A stretch of 64,000 nucleotides of DNA from Spongiivirga citrea (GTDB lineage Bacteria > Bacteroidota > Bacteroidia > Flavobacteriales > Flavobacteriaceae), in assembly GCF_010671565.1 (NCBI RefSeq), contig NZ_JAABOQ010000005.1, forward strand, positions 372,001 through 436,000, read 5' to 3'. Positions 55,129-63,974 of this stretch are shown here, piece by piece. Under the pieces are notes generated by a model. That model was not told the DNA's origin and did no database searches. It was given only the letters and a program-made list of their open reading frames with translations. Position 1 is the stretch's first letter; each line of letters opens with the position of its first letter. The translations under genes were made by a program, and so were the position numbers.

Positions 55129-55673
55129 CTCACTGTTTTGCTTTCTTTGTTGTTCATTATCATTTCCTTGAGCATTACCTTAGCCCTGTGAAGATTAGAT
55201 TTTGAGGTGCCCTCAGAAATTGATAATATCTTGGCTATTTCCTTATGCGAGTAATCATCCAACTCATACATATTGAAGGTTAACCTATATTTAGAGGGTA
55301 AGGCTTGTACAAAACCCAATATGGTATCCAGAGACATGCCCAAAACCTCATTTTGGTCGATTGCTGTGTCATCTGTTATTTCCTCTTTGATATCAGTAAA
55401 TACAAATAGGTCTTTTTTGTATCGATCTATGGATTTGTTTATTGCTATTCTTTTCATCCAACCCTCAAATGAACCTTGACCTTTATAGGTTTTTATTTTT
55501 TTAAAAATGGTTAGGAAAGTGTCCTGTAAAATATCTTCTGCCTCAGCTTGATTTTTGGCATATTTAAGACAAAGGTTAAATAATGCCTGTTTGTATTTCA
55601 CGAACAGGGATTCCTGTGCCTTTGGGTTATTTTTTTTACACTCAGAAATTAATTTTTCTATTGTCAAAAGCAA
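55125..55673 (-). CDS. ECF-type sigma-70 factor
   Basis: A 182-residue two-domain sigma factor. Region 2 contains KYAKNQAEAEDILQDTFLT and GSFEGWMKRIAINKSID; region 4 contains LPSKYRLTFNMYELDDYSH and EGTSKSNLHRAKVMLKE. Only TTG start codons are available at the N-terminus (55673 or 55667). It precedes and overlaps the membrane-anchored barrel protein gene, the usual sigma/anti-sigma arrangement. Confidence 0.92.
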   Translation of the reverse strand: MLLTIEKLISECKKNNPKAQESLFVKYKQALFNLCLKYAKNQAEAEDILQDTFLTIFKKIKTYKGQGSFEGWMKRIAINKSIDRYKKDLFVFTDIKEEITDDTAIDQNEVLGMSLDTILGFVQALPSKYRLTFNMYELDDYSHKEIAKILSISEGTSKSNLHRAKVMLKEMIMNNKESKTVR

Positions 55674-55745
55674 AGCTTTGTTTGGATGGTTTTATAAAAA
55701 CATACAGGATGGTCCTGATTGTTTTTTAGGTAAAATAGGTAATTC

Positions 55746-56141
55746 TTATATTCTGACAATCGAGATAGTTGTTGAACAAACTTTATCATCTCCAGAGCTA
55801 CTTATTCTAATTATACCACCAGTAAAACCACTGCCAAATCTAAAAACAGCGTTTTCTGTATTTTGCCCTTCTATCAGTATTATGGACCCCGATACTACCG
55901 ACCATGTAAACTCTGGGTTAGTGATATTGGTATGAATCGAATAGTTAAGTTCTTCATTTGGTCGGGCTTCCGTAAAACCTGCAGGGCAACAACTGGTGCC
56001 TGGGTATGCTGCAATCTCAGCAAGATCGCAAACTTCTTCCGCCCGTGGTTCAATGGTGTCGTCATTGTTACAAGAAACCAAAAAAGACAGACAAAATAGA
56101 ATAGTGCTATATATTAAAAATTGGTGCTTTGTTTTAAACAT
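55746..56141 (-). CDS. Hypothetical lipoprotein with PKD-like fold
   Basis: A 131-residue lipoprotein with lipobox LVSC (Cys24) and an acidic NNDD start to the mature part. Cys pairs (CDLAE, SCCPAG) follow, then a segment resembling a PKD/Ig-like domain of gliding-bacteria surface proteins (NPEFTWSVVSGS, NTENAVFRFGSGFTGG). Function is unknown. It is on the same strand as the DUF1566-like gene 47 bp upstream. Confidence 0.65.
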   Translation of the reverse strand: MFKTKHQFLIYSTILFCLSFLVSCNNDDTIEPRAEEVCDLAEIAAYPGTSCCPAGFTEARPNEELNYSIHTNITNPEFTWSVVSGSIILIEGQNTENAVFRFGSGFTGGIIRISSSGDDKVCSTTISIVRI

Positions 56142-56188
56142 GATTATGGTTTTTATTATTCAATTAGAAATTAAGCTTATGGTTTGTT

Positions 56189-56812
56189 TTAAAAATACCG
56201 TACGGGCCTTACAATTGCTATGCCACACTGTTTACAGAGCCAGCCTTGGTCACCATTGCTAAAATCGGTGGCCGTGGCGGTATTAAAGTCGTGTTCAGAA
56301 GAGGTCCAATACAAATTATCTTCAAATCCTCCTATTCCGTTTAAATGTAAGTTCTTGTACATTAAAAAAGATTCTTCTTCAGAGGGCAAAAACCAATCAT
56401 TGAAGCCATTGTTGCTGTATTCTTGGCATAGTTTTGCAGCTACGGTACCGTTGCTTTCTTCGCTGCATACCGAAGGATTATTGTAAAAATCATTTAATGC
56501 ATCGTGAAAAAGGACAATTGCCTCGGTATTGGCAAGACCTGTTCCCAGTTCTAGATTTCGGGCATCGGTAATTGGCGCGCTGAAGCATCCCCATTCTGAT
56601 ATTCTTAAATTCGAAGGAGCAACTTCGATGTATCTCCATCCTCTGGAGATCTCACCTTTGTCATAAAAAATTATTCCTCCCCCAGGACCAGTTTCTCCTA
56701 TTAAAAATTTACTATCTAGTGGTTGTTCTGTGCTGTCTTGATTACATCCTGAAATACTGAATATGAATAGGTATAAAACATATACAGATAGGTGATTTTT
56801 TGCATTTTTCAT
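56189..56812 (-). CDS. DUF1566/Lcl-like lipoprotein
   Basis: A 207-residue lipoprotein with lipobox SISGC (Cys23). It has the features of the DUF1566 (Lcl C-terminal-like) domain: GPGGGIIFYDKG, a Trp-rich ISRGWRYIEVAP, NDWFLPSEEESFLMY, YWTSSEHD and a final VRPVRYF. This C-type-lectin-like fold is usually surface-exposed and its ligand is unknown. Probably forms a unit with the next lipoprotein gene. Confidence 0.78.
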   Translation of the reverse strand: MKNAKNHLSVYVLYLFIFSISGCNQDSTEQPLDSKFLIGETGPGGGIIFYDKGEISRGWRYIEVAPSNLRISEWGCFSAPITDARNLELGTGLANTEAIVLFHDALNDFYNNPSVCSEESNGTVAAKLCQEYSNNGFNDWFLPSEEESFLMYKNLHLNGIGGFEDNLYWTSSEHDFNTATATDFSNGDQGWLCKQCGIAIVRPVRYF

Positions 56813-57210
56813 GATAGGTAAGCTCCTGTTTTATTTATAAGACCTGAAAAAAGTAAAAGGTTGCAAATAAAAATCAGGTGTCTGAAATTTTTCGGCTATA
56901 ATTCTTTTTATAATTAGACTATAGTGGCTTAACTGGGTTTTGTTGGTTTGTTCTTGAGCGAGTGCTATTTATCGAGAATTACTCATTATTATGGTTAGGA
57001 GTGATGCTATTTAATCAAAGCTTAGATTAATGCGTTTAACCTTATAGGTTATATTTTCTATTAACGAATTGATATCCTAATTTTTATTAGGTGTCGATTA
57101 TAAAAATACGTGTATAAACAGTCTAATATTTTGTGAAATGTTTCATTTTAAAAATGATAGTTGTTAGAATATGATATAAAAAAACTTACATTTATTGCCT
57201 TAAACTAACT
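56813..57210. other. AT-rich intergenic region without a recognised gene
   Basis: About 400 bp between two divergent genes. It carries only short, AT-rich reading frames and no clear hairpin terminator. It must hold promoters for both flanking genes. TACATTTATTGC at 57187 recurs at 58435, and its TACATTTA part resembles a -7 box 24 bp before the AraC-type start. Confidence 0.6.
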
Positions 57211-58377
57211 GTGGGAACGACCTTTTTTAAATTTTTACTAATAGCGGGAGCTGTTCAGGGCTTTATATTTAATATCGCTTCTTTCTTTTCAGATAAGAAG
57301 AGTGGTAAGACGGTTTTATACCTTAATCTAGTCGTTTTTTTTCTATCTCTAAACAATTTACAAGCATGGCTTATCGAAAGCGGCTATGTATCTTCTAACT
57401 TTTTTATTAAGTACTTATTGGTGCCTTGGTATATGCCAATGTTTCCAATGTTTTATGTCTTTTTATTAAACTACCTCAATATTGAAAAGAAATTGAAAAC
57501 CTTTTTAATATTTACAATGACACTTTTTGCGATAGAGTTGGTCGTTCGGTTCTCAGTAATTACCTATTTATATAATTTTAGTGATGAGCAAGGCGCCGCA
57601 TCGTTAATGAAACAGTACAACAATGTCGAGGAAATTATTAACGCAATCTTTTGTGTTTTCATTTTTATCAAGGCGCTGACAGTAGTTTTTAAGAAACAAA
57701 ACCTATACCAGCATATTTTAGAATATGACGACATAAAATGGATTAAGAATTTTGTTAAGCTTGGCGGGGTGATCGTTGGCGCCTGGTTATTGGCTATTGT
57801 TATGAATAATACAGTAAGTGGTATTAGTGCGCCTCATTCATATTATCCGTTGCGTTTAGGTAGTTCTATTTTGTTGTATTGGATTGGCTATCAGGGAATG
57901 TTTAGATACATTCTTACTCGTGATCGTATGGCGCTTCGTAAAAGAATATCGGTTAGTGATAGTATCAAGAAGTTGGTCGCTAAAGAGGCAAGTACTTCGA
58001 TTATCGCAGAGAAGCAAGTCGAGGCTACAGAAACGCAGAAATCTGTGTTTAAAAGAATTAATGATTTTGTTAAGGATAGTAGATGTTATTTGAATCCAAA
58101 ATTGAATCAAGAATTATTGGCGGAAGAATTGAGCATGAGTACAAGTCAATTATCGCTTCATATTAATATGTTTAGCGACTTTAATTTTTCTGACTATATA
58201 AATAATTATCGCGTTAATCAGGCAAAGAAGCTACTAACGGATACGCAGTTCAAACAATACACAATTCTTTCTATTGGTTTAGAATGTGGATTTAACTCAC
58301 GTTCTACCTTTTATGCTGCATTTAAGAAGTTTACTGGGCAGACACCCACTATTTATAGGGCAAACGTGAATAGTTAA
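57211..58377 (+). CDS. 7TM-AraC family transcriptional regulator
   Basis: A 388-residue regulator. About seven hydrophobic helices span residues 3-230, a short linker follows, and the C-terminal ~100 residues form an AraC-type double helix-turn-helix (NQELLAEELSMSTSQLSLHI; LSIGLECGFNSRSTFYAAFK; FTGQTPTIYR). This membrane-bound architecture is common in Flavobacteriia; the sensed signal is unknown. The start is GTG 57211. The two genes downstream on the same strand are candidate targets. Confidence 0.88.
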   Translation: MGTTFFKFLLIAGAVQGFIFNIASFFSDKKSGKTVLYLNLVVFFLSLNNLQAWLIESGYVSSNFFIKYLLVPWYMPMFPMFYVFLLNYLNIEKKLKTFLIFTMTLFAIELVVRFSVITYLYNFSDEQGAASLMKQYNNVEEIINAIFCVFIFIKALTVVFKKQNLYQHILEYDDIKWIKNFVKLGGVIVGAWLLAIVMNNTVSGISAPHSYYPLRLGSSILLYWIGYQGMFRYILTRDRMALRKRISVSDSIKKLVAKEASTSIIAEKQVEATETQKSVFKRINDFVKDSRCYLNPKLNQELLAEELSMSTSQLSLHINMFSDFNFSDYINNYRVNQAKKLLTDTQFKQYTILSIGLECGFNSRSTFYAAFKKFTGQTPTIYRANVNS

Positions 58378-58395
58378 TTTGTCCGAGTTTTAAGA

Positions 58396-58703
58396 ATTTG
58401 GATAATCTCGGACACTCATAGTTAAGAGGAATCCTACATTTATTGCGTCGTTGTTTCACTTTTAGTATTGCTTTTGAAGATTTCAATAGCTTGCTGACTG
58501 TGATCAAAACATCGGCGTATTGTTGGGGGGTTTGTTAATCGAAAACCATGTAATTGATCATTAGCTTTCTAATTAGCCAAATGTCATATTATACGGATTA
58601 ACAAACTTTAGCCTTCTCATTAATTTGGGAAGGCTTTTTTGTTTTCAAGAGCATATATTGAGGTGTTAAAACTTGATTAAAAAGAATCCGAGATTATCCA
58701 AAT
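58396..58703. repeat. Long-spaced 17-bp inverted repeat between the AraC-type gene and the next gene
   Basis: ATTTGGATAATCTCGGA at 58396-58412 recurs as its exact reverse complement at 58687-58703. The left copy additionally pairs with GTCCGAG at 58381 to form a short hairpin after the AraC-type gene. The spacer has no protein gene but carries a terminator-like hairpin at 58610. The arms may be operators or the ends of a small element. Confidence 0.75.
58610..58641 (+). terminator. Orphan rho-independent terminator
   Basis: AGCCTTCTC and GGGAAGGCT form a 9-bp stem (one T-G pair) with an 8-base loop followed by TTTTTGTTTT. It is more than 200 bp after the AraC-type gene and over 130 bp before the next one. 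It ends either a long 3' leader or an unannotated small RNA. Confidence 0.75.
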
Positions 58704-58773
58704 CAACTAAAATGGGACTAATAATCCAGGTTCTCGACTAATTTAGAAAGCACAACATTTAAATACATTTATT

Positions 58774-59295
58774 ATGAAGAAAACAATGGGCATGGTCATC
58801 ATGCTATTGACTGCAATGGTTTACAGTCAAGAACAATCGTTTTCCCCAACAAAGAAAAATGAATTTAAAGCAAACGCAGCATACCTTATTGCTGGTGTGG
58901 CTGAACTTGGCTATGAGCGCTTGCTCAATGAAGAATCTGCGATAGGAGTTTCATTAGCTTTTGCAGTAGAGGAAGAAGAATTCCTGAGATTATTAATAAC
59001 GCCATACTACAGACTGTATTTTGGTGAAAAACCAGCTGCAGGTTTTTTTGTTGAAGGCTTCGCCATGTATAATCGGCTTCAAGACAATGATTTTTTCGAT
59101 ATTGGACTAGGAGGGATGCCTGTTGAGCCACCTGTTCAAGATAGTTTTGCGCTTGGCTTTTCGATAGGAGGCAAATTTTTATCACGAAAAGGTTTTGTAG
59201 CTGAAGTTTACGGAGGAATTGGTAGAAATTTTGGTAATAATGATCTATTTGAATTTGTACCAAGAGTGGGAGTCACCCTTGGAAAACGATTTTAA
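58774..59295 (+). CDS. Hypothetical outer-membrane beta-barrel-type protein
   Basis: A 173-residue exported protein (signal MKKTMGMVIMLLTAMVYSQ). The mature chain alternates strands (FKANAAYLIAGVAELGYERL, AIGVSLAFAV, YYRLYFG, GFFVEGFAMYN, VAEVYGGIGRNFG) and ends RVGVTLGKRF, with an aromatic last residue as in outer-membrane barrels. It resembles DUF3575-type proteins. It is 20 bp upstream of a lipoprotein gene, probably as one unit, and downstream of the AraC-type regulator. Confidence 0.75.
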   Translation: MKKTMGMVIMLLTAMVYSQEQSFSPTKKNEFKANAAYLIAGVAELGYERLLNEESAIGVSLAFAVEEEEFLRLLITPYYRLYFGEKPAAGFFVEGFAMYNRLQDNDFFDIGLGGMPVEPPVQDSFALGFSIGGKFLSRKGFVAEVYGGIGRNFGNNDLFEFVPRVGVTLGKRF

Positions 59296-59314
59296 TTTTT
59301 TAAAGAAATAAATT

Positions 59315-59962
59315 ATGAAAAATCTGTTTTTTAAAATAGTACCAATACTGCTGTTGCTTTTTGTTGGATGCTCAGATAGGCAATCAGAAATAGAAGGTTA
59401 TGAGTACTTTCAATTCAATGAATTAGATACAGACCAATTACTCGTAAAAGTACCCGAAACAAATGATATTGTTGTTTTTAAAAATCAAAATGAGGAGATC
59501 ATATCACTAAGGGTGCAAATGAGCAAGAACGGGAGGGAGGGTGCATATACGCGCGGAACTTTTTCTGGTGGCGGAGGTTATTTGTTATATCATTTTGATA
59601 CGCAACGCGTGGAGATGGAATTTGTAGCTGTTCCAGACCCCTTTGCAACCTTTGTAATAGACATTTCGAAAACAAGAACGAATTCGTTGGTTGGGAGTAT
59701 TTACTTTGAGCTTTGGAACAAGCCATTGGATGAGTCTTCTAACCTTCCGGAGAGAATTAATATTGATTTTGAGGCAATCACCTCTAAGATGGTAATTAAT
59801 GTAAAGGAATATAGTGATGTTTTAACCTTTAACTCGCCTAAAAATGAAATAGCGGGAAGTTGGTTTGGATTAGATAGAAACGTGAATGTTATATATTATG
59901 ATAAGAAATACGGGTTCATTGGGTTTGATGATCTAGATGGCAATACGTGGCGGGGGGATTAA
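59315..59962 (+). CDS. Hypothetical lipoprotein
   Basis: A 215-residue lipoprotein with lipobox FVGC (Cys19). The mature part is mixed polar and beta-rich (FNELDTDQLLVKVPETND; GGGGYLLYHFDTQRVEM) with no recognised domain. Likely cotranscribed with the barrel-type protein gene. A terminator follows, shared with the convergent pnp gene. Confidence 0.7.
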   Translation: MKNLFFKIVPILLLLFVGCSDRQSEIEGYEYFQFNELDTDQLLVKVPETNDIVVFKNQNEEIISLRVQMSKNGREGAYTRGTFSGGGGYLLYHFDTQRVEMEFVAVPDPFATFVIDISKTRTNSLVGSIYFELWNKPLDESSNLPERINIDFEAITSKMVINVKEYSDVLTFNSPKNEIAGSWFGLDRNVNVIYYDKKYGFIGFDDLDGNTWRGD

Positions 59963-59978
59963 TTACCGATACAAACTA

Positions 59979-60006
59979 AAAAACCCGGCTATTTTGCCGG
60001 GTTTTT
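59979..60006. terminator. Bidirectional terminator between the lipoprotein gene and pnp
   Basis: AAACCCGGC and GCCGGGTTT form a 9-bp stem with a 6-base loop. T runs lie on both strands, so it can end both convergent transcripts. Confidence 0.87.
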
Positions 60007-60027
60007 GATTATTGTAAATAAAAACAA

Positions 60028-62268
60028 TTAGTCTCTATTTTCTCTTGGCTTTCTGTCACCACGGTTTCTATTGTCTCTACCACGGTTATCTCTGCCTCGA
60101 TCGTTTCTGTCATTGCGCTCACGTGGCGCACGCTCAACATAACCTTCCGGTTTAGGAAGAATTGCTTTTCTAGAAACTTTCTCTTTACGAGTGCGTTTGT
60201 CAATACCAAAGTACTTCACATCAAATACATCTCCCATGTTTACCACATCAGATACATTTTCAGTACGCTCCCAAGCAAGCTCAGATACGTGTAATAATAC
60301 TTCATTTCCAGGAGCTTCTAAATACTCAACAACAGCACCAAAATCTAACATCTTGATTACTTTTACTTCGTATACGCTTCCAACTTCTGGCTTAAATGTA
60401 ATCGAATCGATTTTAGCAAGAACAGCATCAATACCTTCTTGTCCTGTACCTAAAATTTCAACAATTCCTTCTTCAGTAACAGGATCTTCGTTAATAACGA
60501 TGGTCGTATTGGTTTCCTTTTGAAGCTCTTGTATCACTTTTCCACCAGGACCGATAAGAGCACCAATGTAGTCATTCGCGATACGTGTAGTTACCATTTT
60601 CGGAGCGTAATCTTTTACATCTTCACGTGGTGCTTCAATTGTATCAGTTAGTTTTTCAAGAATATGTAAACGGCCATCTCTCGCTTGCTGTAATGCATTT
60701 ACAAGAATCTCATATGAAAGACCTTTTACCTTAATATCCATCTGGCAAGCAGTAATACCATCGGCAGTACCGGTTACTTTAAAGTCCATATCACCAAGGT
60801 GATCTTCATCTCCTAAAATATCAGATAGAACTGCATATTTTCCAGAATCGGCATCAGAAATTAATCCCATTGCAATACCAGAAACTGGCTTTTTCATTTG
60901 AACACCAGCATCCATCATTGCCATTGTACCCGCACAAACAGTCGCCATTGATGATGATCCGTTTGATTCTAATACTTCAGATACTATACGAACTGTATAT
61001 GGGCAATCATCAGGAACCATTCCTTTAAGTGCACGCTGTGCTAGGTTACCATGTCCTACCTCACGACGAGAAGTTCCACGAATTGGTCGTGCTTCTCCTG
61101 TACAAAACGGTGGGAAGTTGTAGTGAAGATAGAATGTCTCTTCTCCTTCGTGCGACGGCATATCTATTTGATTGGCTTCACGCGATGTACCTAATGTTAC
61201 TGTTGCAAGTGCTTGTGTTTCTCCACGTGTAAAAACAGATGAACCATGTACTGATGGTAAGTAATCTATTTCACACCATATTGGGCGAATATCAGTTGTT
61301 TGGCGACCATCTAAACGAAGGCCTTCGTTTAAGGTAAGATCACGTACAGCCTCTTTTTCCGTTTTGCGGTAATATTTAGATACTAGATCACCAATATCTT
61401 CTAATTCTTCTTCAGAAAAAGTAGCGAGAATTTCTTCCTTAATTTCTCCGAAAGCAGCACCACGTTCTTGTTTGGATGAACCTCCTTTTGCTACGGCGTA
61501 TACTTTATCATATGCCATATCATGAATTTTCTTCGCAAGATCTTCATCTTCTCTTTCTGGTTCGTATTCACGAACTTCTTTTTTTCCAACGGCAGCGGCT
61601 AGACGCTCTTGTGCAGCACACTGTACTTTAATCGCTTCGTGAGCAAATTTAATAGCTTCTGTCATCTCTTCTTCAGAGATTTCGTCCATCTCACCTTCAA
61701 CCATCATTACAGAGTCTGCAGATGCACCAATCATCATATCTATGTCAGATTCGGCAAGCTGTGCTCTTGATGGATTAATAACGAACTCACCATTTACACG
61801 TCCTACACGTGCCTCAGAAATCGCACATTCAAATGGGAAATCGGATAATTGGATAGCCGCAGAAGCTGCCAATCCTGCCATTGCATCTGGCATTACATCG
61901 TCGTCATGAGACATTAATTGTATCATCACTTGTGTTTCAGAGTGATAATCTTTCGGGAATAATGGGCGTAATACGCGATCAACCAAACGCATGGTCAATA
62001 CTTCTCCATCACTTGGGCGGGCCTCTCTTTTAAAGAAACCTCCAGGATAACGACCTGCAGCAGCAAATTTCTCACGATAGTCTACCGTAAGTGGTAAAAA
62101 ATCAACATCTGCTTGTTTGTAATTTGATACAACCGTACACAAAAGCATACATTTTCCTGATTGCACCACAACAGATCCATGTGCCTGTTTTGCTAGTTTT
62201 CCGGTTTCGATAGAAATTTCTCTACCGTCTCCAAGGTCAATGACCTCTTTATAAGTTTGTGGAATCAT
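60028..62268 (-). CDS. pnp: Polyribonucleotide nucleotidyltransferase (PNPase)
   Basis: A 746-residue 3'-5' phosphorolytic exoribonuclease. It has two RNase PH domains (about 10-140 and 325-470), a helical linker, a KH domain with IGPGGK (about 565-625) and an S1 domain (about 632-705, [19 protein letters not shown]). The tail is rich in Arg/Asn/Asp/Gly ([15 protein letters not shown]) and probably binds RNA. Key catalytic segments such as [17 protein letters not shown] and [17 protein letters not shown] are intact. It lies downstream of rpsO on the same strand with a structured 203-bp gap. Confidence 0.97.
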   Translation of the reverse strand: MIPQTYKEVIDLGDGREISIETGKLAKQAHGSVVVQSGKCMLLCTVVSNYKQADVDFLPLTVDYREKFAAAGRYPGGFFKREARPSDGEVLTMRLVDRVLRPLFPKDYHSETQVMIQLMSHDDDVMPDAMAGLAASAAIQLSDFPFECAISEARVGRVNGEFVINPSRAQLAESDIDMMIGASADSVMMVEGEMDEISEEEMTEAIKFAHEAIKVQCAAQERLAAAVGKKEVREYEPEREDEDLAKKIHDMAYDKVYAVAKGGSSKQERGAAFGEIKEEILATFSEEELEDIGDLVSKYYRKTEKEAVRDLTLNEGLRLDGRQTTDIRPIWCEIDYLPSVHGSSVFTRGETQALATVTLGTSREANQIDMPSHEGEETFYLHYNFPPFCTGEARPIRGTSRREVGHGNLAQRALKGMVPDDCPYTVRIVSEVLESNGSSSMATVCAGTMAMMDAGVQMKKPVSGIAMGLISDADSGKYAVLSDILGDEDHLGDMDFKVTGTADGITACQMDIKVKGLSYEILVNALQQARDGRLHILEKLTDTIEAPREDVKDYAPKMVTTRIANDYIGALIGPGGKVIQELQKETNTTIVINEDPVTEEGIVEILGTGQEGIDAVLAKIDSITFKPEVGSVYEVKVIKMLDFGAVVEYLEAPGNEVLLHVSELAWERTENVSDVVNMGDVFDVKYFGIDKRTRKEKVSRKAILPKPEGYVERAPRERNDRNDRGRDNRGRDNRNRGDRKPRENRD

Positions 62269-62280
62269 AAATAATTAATT

Positions 62281-62376
62281 ACAGTCCATAACAAGACTGT
62301 GTTAAACTTTGGTCTCCGCCTTTCCTGGACGGGCAGGGTTGTGTTGTAGTTGTGTGCGAACTCGTCGCGAGACCAA
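62281..62376 (-). promoter_or_regulatory. Structured 5' leader of pnp
   Basis: Two inverted pairs lie just upstream of the pnp start: ACAGTC/GACTGT with an 8-base loop (62281-62300, 12 bp before the ATG) and TTGGTCTC/GAGACCAA enclosing 52 bases (62309-62376). In E. coli PNPase controls its own leader after RNase III cleavage; a similar role here is only inferred. Confidence 0.5.
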
Positions 62377-62444
62377 TGAAAAACTCGAAAAAAGCTTTTT
62401 CCTTAAAAATACCTAACCTAAGTTGGGCAACTATATAAAATAAA

Positions 62445-62468
62445 AAAAGAGGCAGCGAGGCCTCTTTT
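62445..62468 (-). terminator. Terminator of rpsO
   Basis: AAAAGAGGC and GCCTCTTTT form a 9-bp stem with a 6-base loop; the minus strand continues in T-rich sequence. It starts just after the rpsO stop codon and separates rpsO from pnp. Confidence 0.82.
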
Positions 62469-62471
62469 TTC

Positions 62472-62741
62472 TTATTTTCTTAATCCTAATTCTTTCACTA
62501 TGGCACGATATCTCATGATATCTTTCTTTGCCAAGTAATCTAGCAATGAGCGACGCTTACCTACTAGCTTTACTAACGAACGCTCAGTATTAAAATCTTT
62601 ATGATTTTTTTTCAAGTGTCCAGTTAAGTGATTAATTCTGTGCGTAAATAACGCAATTTGACCTTCTGCCGAACCGGTGTCACTTCCTGACTTTCCGTGC
62701 TTTGCGAAAATCTCTTCTTTTACTTCTTTTGTTAAGTACAT
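62472..62741 (-). CDS. rpsO: 30S ribosomal protein S15
   Basis: An 89-residue S15. The sequence contains SGSDTGSAEGQIALFTHRIN, LTGHLKKNHKDFN, and RRSLLDYLAKKD with the 16S rRNA-contact residues, and has the usual length. It binds 16S rRNA early in 30S assembly. The gene order rpsO-pnp is widely conserved; a terminator lies between them here. Confidence 0.97.
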   Translation of the reverse strand: MYLTKEVKEEIFAKHGKSGSDTGSAEGQIALFTHRINHLTGHLKKNHKDFNTERSLVKLVGKRRSLLDYLAKKDIMRYRAIVKELGLRK

Positions 62742-62796
62742 GCTAATATTTATGTAAATGATTATTATGTATTGATACGTTTTTCGTACCAGCGTG

Positions 62797-62804
62797 CAAA
62801 GATA
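62797..62804 (-). promoter_or_regulatory. Putative -7 promoter element of rpsO
   Basis: Minus-strand TATCTTTG followed by CA is an exact TAnnTTTG match 56 bp upstream of rpsO. The upstream -33 region is A/T only, with no TTTG box. Confidence 0.48.
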
Positions 62805-62848
62805 TCATTATAAATAAGAATTAAAAAATAAGAATTAAAAAAAATGAT

Positions 62849-63006
62849 TTGGGTGCTTCCCTCCTTGGCTTTTCGTTGCACTTTAAGCTCCAGAGGGTCG
62901 GGCTTTAAGTTCATACTTCTCGGTCTTGCTTATGGTAACCCCTGTGGGGTAACCACTGCAATCCCTAACGCGAAAATAGTCATTGCAACAATTGGCAAAG
63001 CACCTT
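62849..63006 (-). ncRNA. Candidate structured RNA (Flavo-1-like)
   Basis: On the minus strand, GGTGCTT at the 5' side (63004-62998) pairs with AAGCACC at the 3' side (62858-62852), closing a ~150-nt domain. Inside are GCGTTAGGGATTG, a GGTTACCCC hairpin with one mismatch (62954-62934), AGCCCGACCCTC and GGGAAGCACC. The order GCGTTAGGGATTG ... AGCCCGACC ... GGGAA resembles a recurrent noncoding motif in Flavobacteriia that I associate, without certainty, with the Flavo-1 RNA. The short reading frame across it is implausible as protein. Confidence 0.5.
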
Positions 63007-63110
63007 AATAAAAGCATCAAGTTTGTAACTAAATTCATTTTTTTTAACACAATATTAAACCTTTTTATTTCTGTCAAGTCATAGTAGCATTAACATTAAA
63101 CCTTTTAATT

Positions 63111-63974
63111 ATGAGATCAAATCTAAAAATGCATGCTTACTTATGGGTCATAGGAAGTATGCTATTGGTTACAAGTTGTAACAAAGACGAAACAGTTACC
63201 GATGAATTATCGGTTGAAAAACTAACCATTGAAGAAGTAAGTCTTAGTGACGAAGCAGATGCCATGTCGGAAGATGTCTTAAATGTAGTAGACGATGTGT
63301 ATGCTTCTGATGAGGCCGCAGCTACAGGAAAAGGCTATATTTCGGATTTTTTACCTGATTGTGTAACTGTAACAACGGTTGAAACCAGCACAAGCATTGA
63401 AAAAACCATCGATTTTGGTGATGGTTGTGAACTTCGTGGAGGAAACGTACTAGCCGGTATTATTAATCTTAGTTATTCAAAAGACCTGACAGCCGCATCG
63501 AAGACAATGAGTGTTGCATTTGAAAATTTCACTTTTAATGATGTTGCGATTGAGGGAAGTAAAGTAGTAACTAGGGTTAGAAGTAACGAAAATGGAAATC
63601 CGCAAGGAAATGTAACCAGAGATATTACTGCGACTTGGCCAGATGGAACATCGGCAGTTTTAGGCGGATCGAAAACTCGTGAATGGATAGAAGGATTTGG
63701 AACCGGATTTTGGGGTGATAATGTGTTCTTAATTACGGGTAATTGGACCTTTACCAATCGCAACGGGTTTACATATGAAAAAGAAGTACTTACGCCTTTG
63801 CGAAGAGAATGGGCTTGCCGATTTATTGTAAGTGGGGTATTGCAAATTACGCGTCAGGATCAATCAGCTAATTTAGATTTTGGAGACGGCACTTGCGATG
63901 CTTTTGGAACACTTACATATCCTGACGGTACTAGCGAAGAAGTAAGATTAAGACGATTTAACCTCGGGAATTAA
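63111..63974 (+). CDS. Hypothetical lipoprotein
   Basis: A 287-residue lipoprotein with lipobox LVTSC (Cys23) and an acidic mature N-terminus. It contains two stretches of the form DFGDGCELRGGN and DFGDGTCDAFG, repeated DFGDG motifs near Cys residues, and a long beta-rich region. No family is recognised. No other gene lies between rpsO and the window end except the candidate RNA. Confidence 0.72.
   Translation: MRSNLKMHAYLWVIGSMLLVTSCNKDETVTDELSVEKLTIEEVSLSDEADAMSEDVLNVVDDVYASDEAAATGKGYISDFLPDCVTVTTVETSTSIEKTIDFGDGCELRGGNVLAGIINLSYSKDLTAASKTMSVAFENFTFNDVAIEGSKVVTRVRSNENGNPQGNVTRDITATWPDGTSAVLGGSKTREWIEGFGTGFWGDNVFLITGNWTFTNRNGFTYEKEVLTPLRREWACRFIVSGVLQITRQDQSANLDFGDGTCDAFGTLTYPDGTSEEVRLRRFNLGN

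Noticed and set aside
62883-63077. 64-residue minus-strand reading frame upstream of rpsO
   Set aside because: It covers the candidate structured RNA; the translated sequence is compositionally odd and follows from RNA stems.
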